A program made the translations under genes and the position numbers. This document shows, piece after piece, positions 7,128 through 12,400 of a DNA stretch of 12,400 bases. The notes under the pieces are model-generated. The model was not told where the DNA came from and did no database searches. It saw only the letters and a list, made by a program, of their open reading frames with translations. Numbering within the stretch: the first letter of the stretch is position 1; each line of letters starts with the position of its first letter. Source of the DNA: Clostridia bacterium (lineage in GTDB: Bacteria > Bacillota_A > Clostridia > Christensenellales > CAG-138); assembly GCA_017394605.1 (NCBI GenBank), contig JAFPXU010000098.1, forward strand, positions 1-12,400. The letters are read 5' to 3'.

Positions 7128-8600
7128 ATGAAAAAGCTACTTTCACTCATGCTCGTTCTGCTGATGGTCCTGTCGATGGTCGCATGCTCGAACAAGCAGA
7201 CTCCTGTCGAACCCGACAATCCCTCAACAGAAACCGAGTATGAAGGTCTTGCTCTGAACATTAAGAACAAGACCGGCAAAACGATCAATGAGGTGTACAT
7301 CTATCCGACTGGCGGCGAAAAAGGCAACAGCGTTGTAGAAGCCGGCTGGAAAGACAAGGACGCAGACGGCGAGAACTACGAGCAGTTTATCTATATCGTC
7401 CGTGAAAAGGGCGCTGAGATGGAGATGTACGTAGTATTCGAAGATGGCTCTGATATGACCTGCAATGTCGGGACGCTTGCCATGTATGACAAGCTCTCCA
7501 TGAAGGGTCCTACTGCGGATGATCTCAAGCATGAGCCGAATGATGACGAAGCCGAAGCGGCGCTTATGAACTCTCTGGTCGCACTCGGGAAAACGTCCGA
7601 CAACTTCTATCCCGGTTATGAACTAATTCCTGTCGAGCTGAAAAACAAGACCGGCAAGGGCATTACTGAACTGTACTTCTACGAAGAGGGCGGCAACCCG
7701 AAGGCCTATAATAACGTGATCGACTATCTGTATGCCGAAGACGGCACTCGCATGGATGTTCTGATGTCCGGCAAGGCAAAAGAAGGCGGCATGTATCTCT
7801 TCAAGTGCTTTATCCGTCCTCATTCTGACAACTACATGATTGATGTCGTATTTGACGACGGCATCAGTATCACCTATCCGATCACGGATTGGTTCAAAGC
7901 TGACGGCGACGGACACCTGCCCAACGAGATCTCTCTGAAAAACGCGGAAGATCCGGATGATATCAAAGTCCAGTATGACGACGGTGTACCCGAGCCTATC
8001 GATTACCTTGCTGAATCCCTCGCAAAAGGCTACGTTGTTGACCAGTGGTATCCGTCCTACGCGACCGTCGACGTCGATGCGGCAACCGTTGAGGCTCTGA
8101 GAGCTGCTCAGGCTATGATTCCCGTACCTGCGACCGAAGAAGAGGAGACTCCAGCCGAGAACACCGATACCTCAGCGGATGTTCCCGCCGGCTATACCGG
8201 ACTTCACCTGATGATTAAGAACAAGTCCGGCAAGGACATCGCTAAGATCTACCTGTTCCCCAATGGCGAAGACAAGGGTAAGAATATCTTCAAGACCCTT
8301 GCCGAAGTGCTCCCCACCGAGGACGAAAGCGTTGAAGGCAAACCTCACGAGATCTATGTGTATGTGTTCCGTGAGACTGCCAAGCTCGAAGGCATGACGC
8401 TGCGTGTGCGCTATGCTGACGAATCCGAAGAGGATTTCGAGCTTAAGGCTCTTGAGGATTACACCGTGTTCACCATCAAGGAGAACGCAGCGGACTTCAA
8501 GCAGAAGGTCAGCGACGACGCAGAAGACATCGCGGCGATGAATGCTGTCGCGGCAGCAGGTGTCTCCACCGACGGTGTGACCTTCGAGCCGATTGGCTAA
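7128..8600 (+). CDS. Lipoprotein with three copies of one unknown domain
   Basis: This is a 490-residue exported lipoprotein: a KK N-terminus, hydrophobic core and lipobox MVAC with Cys20, then a Pro/Glu/Thr-rich linker to about residue 39. The mature part consists of three diverged copies of one domain starting near residues 40, 165 and 358. Each opens with a strand carrying KNK[TS]GK (46-51, 172-177, 364-369), then a 'YxYP/F-x-G' turn. Copies 1 and 3 continue with a YIV/VYVFRE-like strand and an acidic V-F/Y-D/E-DGS-like strand, and copies 1 and 2 close with a 'FYPGYELIPV / WYPSYATVDV' strand. An acidic linker (about 335-357) precedes copy 3. No known family is recognised; the pattern suggests beta-rich binding modules on the cell surface. 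GAGGAGG (7115-7121) sits 6 bases before the ATG. The 71-bp gap before it is the longest in the operon, but no convincing promoter was seen there. Confidence 0.85.
   Translation: MKKLLSLMLVLLMVLSMVACSNKQTPVEPDNPSTETEYEGLALNIKNKTGKTINEVYIYPTGGEKGNSVVEAGWKDKDADGENYEQFIYIVREKGAEMEMYVVFEDGSDMTCNVGTLAMYDKLSMKGPTADDLKHEPNDDEAEAALMNSLVALGKTSDNFYPGYELIPVELKNKTGKGITELYFYEEGGNPKAYNNVIDYLYAEDGTRMDVLMSGKAKEGGMYLFKCFIRPHSDNYMIDVVFDDGISITYPITDWFKADGDGHLPNEISLKNAEDPDDIKVQYDDGVPEPIDYLAESLAKGYVVDQWYPSYATVDVDAATVEALRAAQAMIPVPATEEEETPAENTDTSADVPAGYTGLHLMIKNKSGKDIAKIYLFPNGEDKGKNIFKTLAEVLPTEDESVEGKPHEIYVYVFRETAKLEGMTLRVRYADESEEDFELKALEDYTVFTIKENAADFKQKVSDDAEDIAAMNAVAAAGVSTDGVTFEPIG
7245..8597 (+). repeat. Three diverged in-frame domain repeats within the lipoprotein gene
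   Basis: Copies start at about 7245, 7620 and 8199. The best-conserved DNA is the 18-base segment encoding KNK[TS]GK at 7263-7280, 7641-7658 and 8217-8234, which differs at only a few positions between copies. Elsewhere the copies have diverged strongly. Copy 2 is longest, with extra sequence before the acidic linker that leads into copy 3. The pattern points to old tandem duplication of a coding module rather than a recent repeat. Confidence 0.75.
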
Positions 8601-8612
8601 CCGTTTTTAAAT

Positions 8613-8652
8613 GAGCTTGCGGAGCGCGGCCGACGGTCCGCCTCCGCGGCTC
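8613..8652 (+). terminator. GC-rich hairpin just after the operon's last gene
   Basis: Thirteen bases after the lipoprotein stop codon, the RNA can fold into a nearly continuous stem. GAGC (8613-8616) pairs with GCTC (8649-8652), TGCGGAG (8618-8624) with CTCCGCG (8642-8648, one wobble), and GCGG/CC with GG/CCGC inside, closing on a 3-base loop. Single-base bulges interrupt it. No U-run follows, so it is a poor intrinsic terminator; it may mark or protect the 3' end of the message, or pause polymerase. Confidence 0.4.
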
Positions 8653-8721
8653 TTCCCCAGCCCGCCGGACTGCTCTTCTAAATGAGAAAGCCGTCTGCGT
8701 TTCAATTGCATTCGCAAAAGG

Positions 8722-8773
8722 ACGACGTTTGCCGCATCCGGATCAGCCGGTTCGGCAATGCGGCAAACGTCGT
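8722..8773 (+). terminator. 16-bp perfect inverted repeat, terminator-like
   Basis: ACGACGTTTGCCGCAT (8722-8737) is exactly complementary in reverse to 8758-8773, with a 20-base spacer that has its own small CCGG/CCGG pairing. It is followed by ATTTATTATT (8774-8783), a T-rich but broken tract, which fits a weak intrinsic terminator for the upstream operon. The arms also contain GCAAACGT, the half-site of the LacI-type operators at 346-363 and 8792-8805, so a protein-binding role is a real alternative. Confidence 0.5.
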
Positions 8774-8791
8774 ATTTATTATTGCCGCAGT

Positions 8792-8805
8792 CGTAAACGT
8801 TTGCG
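8792..8805. promoter_or_regulatory. Second LacI-family operator, upstream of hppA
   Basis: CGTAAACGTTTGCG is a palindrome with one mismatched pair, centred on CG, and matches the core of the perfect operator at 346-363 at 13 of 14 positions. It lies 61 bases before the hppA start codon. The hppA promoter is not clear: TTGCCG (8782-8787) with TATGTT (8807-8812) at 19-base spacing is a weak candidate that would straddle the operator. Repression of hppA by the same factor as the transporter operon is an inference. Confidence 0.65.
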
Positions 8806-8866
8806 TTATGTTCTTGCAGGCCTTTTCGTACTGCGTCATCATTCCGCTTGTATAAGAGAGGTAACT

Positions 8867-11023
8867 ATGGAAAACTATTTCTGGATCGGCTTTATCGGAG
8901 CAGCTCTCGCCGGGCTCTATGCGCTGCTGCAAACGAAAAAGGTTCTGTCCTTCTCTGAAGGAACCGATGAGATGAAGAGGATCGCGGAGGCCATCCGCGA
9001 AGGTGCCGGAGCCTACCTGCAGCGCCAGTATAAAACGGTTCTTCCCGTGTTCGCTGTCGTATTTTTGATCCTTGCGGCGATGGCATTTGCCAGCAATGGC
9101 AGCCTGCTTTCGAAATTCACTCCTTTCGCTTTCCTGACGGGCGGCATTTGGTCCCTGCTCGCCGGATTCATCGGCATGAAGATCGCGACGAATTCAAATG
9201 CCCGTACCGCGCAGGCGGCTTCGGAAGGATTGAACCGGGGTCTTCGCGTGGCTTTCTCTGCCGGGTCCGTCATGGGATTCACCGTTGTTGCGCTTGGTAT
9301 CCTGGACGTTACTCTGTGGTTCATTCTGCTTAAGTACGTCTTCCCCGTTCCCGATCCGCTTCCCGCCGGTGTTAAGTCCATTGATATGTACATTGGCAAT
9401 ATCATGGTCATGAACGGAATGGGCGCTTCTTTCATGGCGCTGTTTGCACGCGTAGGCGGAGGTATCTACACCAAGGCTGCTGACGTCGGAGCGGACCTCG
9501 TCGGAAAAGTCGAGAAGAAAATCCCAGAAGACGATCCCAGAAATCCGGCCACTATCGCGGACAACGTCGGCGACAACGTCGGCGATGTCGCCGGCATGGG
9601 GGCTGATCTGTATGAGTCCTATGTGGGAAGCATCCTCGCAACGTTTGCGCTCTCCGCCATCGGCGGATACGGTTTCCCCGGAATGTTCCTTCCTCTGATG
9701 CTTGCGGTTTCCGGAATCATCTGCTCAATCATCGGCGCACAACTCGTACGCGTTAAGGAAGGCGCTTCGCAGATGACTCTTCTGCGTACGCTCCGTACCG
9801 GCACATACACAGCGGCGATCCTGTCTGCGGTAGCAGCGCTGCCGCTGACATACTTCATCTTCCGCAACATTGACGGCGCAAGATGGTGGGGTATCTATAT
9901 CGCCATCGTGTGCGGCCTCGTCGCGGGATGCCTGATCGGGTTCTTCACCGAATACTTCACCTCCGAATCCTACACTCCGACCCGGAATCTGGCCGCAACA
10001 TCCCAGACGGGTTATGCGACCATCGTCATCGGAGGCATCTCACTCGGTATGGAATCCGCATTGACCTCTATCCTGATCGTATGCGCGGCAGTCCTTATCA
10101 GTTATATTGCGGCAGGCGGCACAGCAGAGCTTGTTGACGCAAACGGTCATTTCCTGCAGACCTTCAACCGCGGCCTCTACGGTATCGGCATCGCCGGTGT
10201 GGGCATGCTTTCCACTCTCGGTATTACTCTGGCGACCGACGCATACGGCCCCGTAGCAGACAACGCTGGCGGTATCGCGCAGATGGCTGGCATGGACCCT
10301 GTCGTCCGTGAGCGCACCGACGCGCTGGATTCTCTCGGCAACACCACCGCGGCAACCGGCAAGGGCTTTGCAATCGGTTCTGCGTCTCTGACTTCTCTTG
10401 CACTGCTCGTTTCCTACGTGAACATCATCCAGGATAAGACGGATACGGTCCTGAACTTCTCCGTCATCAACCCGACTGTTCTGGTCGGTCTGTTTATTGG
10501 AGCGATGCTCGTGTTCGTGTTTTCCGCGGTCACCATGAACGGCGTCGAACGGGCCGCGCAGTCAGTGGTCCTGGAAGTGCGGCGCCAGTTCAGCGAGGTT
10601 CCCGGTATTCTGGAAGGCACGGCAACTCCCGAATACGCAAAGTGCGTTTCCATCTGCACAAAAGGCGCGCTGAAGGAGATGGTCGTACCGGCTGTCATGG
10701 CTGTCGTCGTTCCGATTGTTTCGGGCCTGATTCTCGGCCCGACCGGTGTGGTTGGTCTTCTCGCAGGTGTCTCCGTTGCGGGTTTCGCCGTCTCTGTTTT
10801 CATGTCCAACGCCGGAGGCGCATGGGACAACGCGAAGAAATACATCGAAGAAGGCCACTTCGGAGGCAAGGGATCGAAACCGCATAAGGCTTCCGTCGTC
10901 GGCGATACGATCGGAGATCCGTTCAAGGATACCTCCGGTCCGTCCCTTAACATTCTCATCAAGCTGTGCGCCACGGTCTCCATTGTTTTCTCGGGTCTGA
11001 TTGCCTTGGTGCACCTGCTCTGA
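8867..11023 (+). CDS. hppA: K+-dependent membrane pyrophosphatase (Na+ and/or H+ pump)
   Basis: This 718-residue integral membrane protein hydrolyses pyrophosphate and uses the energy to pump cations out of the cell. The three conserved cytoplasmic pyrophosphate/Mg motifs are intact: DVGADLVGKVE (from residue 206) with DNVGDNVGDVAG (from 232), and late GGAWDNAKKYIEEG (650-663) with DTIGDPFKDTSGPS (from 680). About 16 membrane segments fit the hydrophobicity. The K+-dependence signature is readable: GNTTAATGKG (491-500) has Ala495 and Gly498, where K+-independent H+ pumps have Lys and Thr. K+-dependent bacterial members are mostly Na+ or Na+/H+ pumps. The ATG at 8867 follows AGAGAGGT; an in-frame TTG at 8729 would put 46 non-conserved residues across the inverted repeat and operator, so it is rejected. 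The gene ends before two strong terminators. Confidence 0.97.
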   Translation: MENYFWIGFIGAALAGLYALLQTKKVLSFSEGTDEMKRIAEAIREGAGAYLQRQYKTVLPVFAVVFLILAAMAFASNGSLLSKFTPFAFLTGGIWSLLAGFIGMKIATNSNARTAQAASEGLNRGLRVAFSAGSVMGFTVVALGILDVTLWFILLKYVFPVPDPLPAGVKSIDMYIGNIMVMNGMGASFMALFARVGGGIYTKAADVGADLVGKVEKKIPEDDPRNPATIADNVGDNVGDVAGMGADLYESYVGSILATFALSAIGGYGFPGMFLPLMLAVSGIICSIIGAQLVRVKEGASQMTLLRTLRTGTYTAAILSAVAALPLTYFIFRNIDGARWWGIYIAIVCGLVAGCLIGFFTEYFTSESYTPTRNLAATSQTGYATIVIGGISLGMESALTSILIVCAAVLISYIAAGGTAELVDANGHFLQTFNRGLYGIGIAGVGMLSTLGITLATDAYGPVADNAGGIAQMAGMDPVVRERTDALDSLGNTTAATGKGFAIGSASLTSLALLVSYVNIIQDKTDTVLNFSVINPTVLVGLFIGAMLVFVFSAVTMNGVERAAQSVVLEVRRQFSEVPGILEGTATPEYAKCVSICTKGALKEMVVPAVMAVVVPIVSGLILGPTGVVGLLAGVSVAGFAVSVFMSNAGGAWDNAKKYIEEGHFGGKGSKPHKASVVGDTIGDPFKDTSGPSLNILIKLCATVSIVFSGLIALVHLL

Positions 11024-11054
11024 TCACCAATTACCTCTTCCTACTTTTTCCGGT

Positions 11055-11082
11055 GGAAAAGACCGCTCCGGCGGTCTTTTCC
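11055..11082 (+). terminator. Terminator of hppA
   Basis: GGAAAAGACCGC (11055-11066) and GCGGTCTTTTCC (11071-11082) form a perfect 12-bp stem with a TCCG loop, 31 bases after the hppA stop. The T-run forms the descending arm of the stem. A T-rich run also precedes it, so it could work on either strand. Confidence 0.8.
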
Positions 11083-11128
11083 GCTTTCCGGCAACCTTTG
11101 TCCCGAAACTGCTATCGTTCAAACATGC

Positions 11129-11163
11129 GAAAAGGCCCGATCCCAGCCGGATCGGGCCTTTTC
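11129..11163. terminator. Bidirectional terminator between hppA and the convergent kinase
   Basis: A perfect 15-bp stem, GAAAAGGCCCGATCC (11129-11143) with its complement at 11149-11163 around a 5-base loop, places an A-run on one side and a T-run on the other. It lies 12 bases beyond the end of the leftward kinase gene, so it probably ends that transcript and backs up the hppA terminator. Confidence 0.85.
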
Positions 11164-11175
11164 CCTGCGGATTAA

Positions 11176-12054
11176 TTATCGATAGAAACGTTCGATGTAG
11201 TCGAGTACGTCCTGACGGGTGCCCTTGAACGGGCCGGGGGTTTCCATCTTGAGGGACACGAGCGCCGCCGCAAATTCCAAAGCGGCCGGGATACTGCTGT
11301 TAAGACGTTCGCAGAGATAACCCGCGAAGGTTGTATCCCCTCTGCCGGTTCTTCCTGACAGTCCCCGCGGGCAGAGTTTGGAACGGTAGATTCTATTGCC
11401 GTCGCATACGATCGCCTCTGTATTGTGCGTTATCAGCACTTCTTTCGCTCCCCATTCACACAGCATAAATGCCGCTGTCTCGCGGTCGTCGGTGCCGGTG
11501 AGGATCTCGGCTTCGGCTGCATCGGTTTTCAGGAATCGGATCAGCGGCAGATACCGCATCTTCTCCGGCCAGTCACGCAGCTCCAGAGTCCCGTCTTCAT
11601 TGCGGAAGCGCATCATACCCTGCACATCCAGCCCGACGCTGCCTCGTGCAGCGCATGCTTCTACAAACTCACCGGGGAAGTCGCCGGCAACCAGTCCGCC
11701 GAGATGATAGATCTTTGCCCCGGCATCCGGCAGATCCGAAGGTCTGTACGGCTCGATACCTTTGGTGTTTATACCGCGGCGGCGTTCCCTGTCTGCTGTG
11801 AAATACGTATTCTGCATCTCGGTATAGGTATCACAATCGACGGCGAAAATCTTTTCGACCCTGCTGTCCGCAAAAACGCGATACGGGTCGATCACTCTGA
11901 CATCGCCCTTCGGTACAACCGCTACGGAGTACCCGATCGCAGCCGCAGCATAACCGGAAAAGGTCACGGCTCCTCCGTTGATGTATTCCTCGCGCCCGTC
12001 AAAATCAATGTTGTGGTCGAGCGTAATCTGCCCGATGATCATGGTATCAAACAT
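11176..12054 (-). CDS. PfkB-family carbohydrate kinase with GRGD motif
   Basis: This 292-residue cytoplasmic kinase of the ribokinase/PfkB family phosphorylates a sugar or nucleoside-like alcohol with ATP. The N-terminal strand MIIGQITLDHN and the Gly-rich GGAVTFSGYAAAAIG (about 27-41) fit the substrate-binding part. The late KTDAAEAEILTG and SGRTGRGDTTFAGYL segments fit the PfkB signature. The catalytic base would be Asp240. The usual GAGD anion hole is GRGD here (237-240), a subfamily trait rather than obvious damage. The ATG at 12054 has AGGGGA about 6 bases upstream; an in-frame GTG at 12069 lies inside that ribosome site region and is less likely. The first 8 bases overlap the end of the PHP gene, so translation is probably coupled. 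Substrate unknown. Confidence 0.88.
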   Translation of the reverse strand: MFDTMIIGQITLDHNIDFDGREEYINGGAVTFSGYAAAAIGYSVAVVPKGDVRVIDPYRVFADSRVEKIFAVDCDTYTEMQNTYFTADRERRRGINTKGIEPYRPSDLPDAGAKIYHLGGLVAGDFPGEFVEACAARGSVGLDVQGMMRFRNEDGTLELRDWPEKMRYLPLIRFLKTDAAEAEILTGTDDRETAAFMLCEWGAKEVLITHNTEAIVCDGNRIYRSKLCPRGLSGRTGRGDTTFAGYLCERLNSSIPAALEFAAALVSLKMETPGPFKGTRQDVLDYIERFYR

Positions 12055-12400
12055 TCGGAATCCCCTCACTTTCCTTCAGGATCCAATCGAACTCGGGACA
12101 CCAATTCCGGAAGCGCCCCGAAGAGATCACTTCTTTCAGTTCATAGGAATCACGTATCCGCCCTTCGACCAGAGTCGCCGCGCGCCCTTCATCACCGATC
12201 TGATGCGCATCGGATCCGACTGTGCGATACAGATGCGGGTTCTCTTTTGCAAGTTTCAGTGCAAGTGCGTTTCGGCTGTCATGGCGCGGATTGCAGTTTA
12301 CAATCTCAATGCCGTGTACGCAGTTGTAGAACACCACATCGCAGTTGCGGTATGGATGTGCGTGGATAATCAACACCTCGTCCTTGAATCTGTCAAAGAA
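12047..12400 (-). CDS. PHP-domain phosphoesterase, C-terminal part
   Basis: The gene enters from the right edge with its 5' end missing; 117 codons are visible, starting FFDRFKDEV. The visible part carries PHP-family features: the metal-ligand-like HAHPYR after strand VLIIH, a GIEIVNCN strand, and the closing GSDAH motif that normally provides the last metal ligands. PHP proteins hydrolyse phosphoesters at a cluster of metal ions; small stand-alone members act on histidinol phosphate, nucleotides or uncharacterised phosphates. Pairing with a PfkB kinase by an 8-base overlap suggests a shared sugar- or nucleotide-phosphate pathway. The substrate cannot be told. Confidence 0.8.
   Translation of the reverse strand, partial: FFDRFKDEVLIIHAHPYRNCDVVFYNCVHGIEIVNCNPRHDSRNALALKLAKENPHLYRTVGSDAHQIGDEGRAATLVEGRIRDSYELKEVISSGRFRNWCPEFDWILKESEGIPNV

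Noticed and set aside
8729..8866. N-terminal extension of hppA from TTG at 8729
   Set aside because: It would translate across the inverted repeat and operator; the ATG at 8867 has a ribosome site and matches the usual start of this family.
9637..9649. Operator-like CGCAACGTTTGCG inside hppA
   Set aside because: It lacks one A of the left half-site, is inside coding sequence, and each base is explained by codons of a conserved membrane segment.
11425..12369. 314-codon plus-strand open frame opposite the PfkB and PHP genes
   Set aside because: Cys/His/Arg-rich translation with no family pattern; runs through two genes with clear motifs on the other strand.
1..12400. CRISPR arrays, tRNA or rRNA genes, insertion sequences, phage genes
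   Set aside because: I saw no regular short repeats, RNA gene signatures, transposase motifs or phage proteins anywhere in the window.

Overview
The window (about 52% GC by impression) looks like a chromosomal stretch of a Gram-positive-type anaerobe, most likely Bacillota/Clostridia. Reasons: strong AGGAGG-type ribosome sites, lipoprotein signal peptides with Cys20 lipoboxes, sigma-A-like promoters, a K+-dependent membrane pyrophosphatase, and tight co-directional gene packing. The taxon is an inference; nothing here fixes it.

Left edge (1-380): the first 12 codons of a leftward gene and a 344-bp divergent intergenic region. This region has a promoter in each direction. An 18-bp perfect palindrome of LacI-family operator type sits just downstream of the rightward -10.

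Centre (381-8600): seven rightward genes with gaps of 3-71 bp and no internal terminator seen, probably one operon. Order: HAD-family phosphatase-like hydrolase; fused double-domain ABC permease; ABC ATPase; solute-binding lipoprotein; a small four-helix membrane protein; a soluble ComEC-like metallo-beta-lactamase-fold hydrolase; and a lipoprotein made of three diverged copies of one domain. The transporter is of the 'ferric iron' type (FbpABC/AfuABC). Its binding protein lacks the tyrosine pair expected of iron binders, and the operon opens with a phosphatase-like gene under a LacI-type operator. I therefore favour an organic-phosphate (sugar-phosphate-like) substrate over iron. The last three genes have no recognised link to such transporters and are the most novel part of the window.

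Right-centre (8601-11163): an intergenic region rich in inverted repeats, including a second, near-identical LacI-type operator. It leads into hppA, a K+-dependent membrane pyrophosphatase (Na+ and/or H+ pump), followed by two strong hairpin terminators. The shared operator suggests, but does not prove, that one sugar- or nucleotide-responsive repressor controls both organophosphate uptake and pyrophosphate-driven ion pumping.

Right edge (11176-12400): a leftward pair that overlaps by 8 bases, a PHP-domain protein (5' end off the window) and a PfkB-family carbohydrate kinase with an unusual GRGD catalytic motif. It converges on hppA across the terminators.
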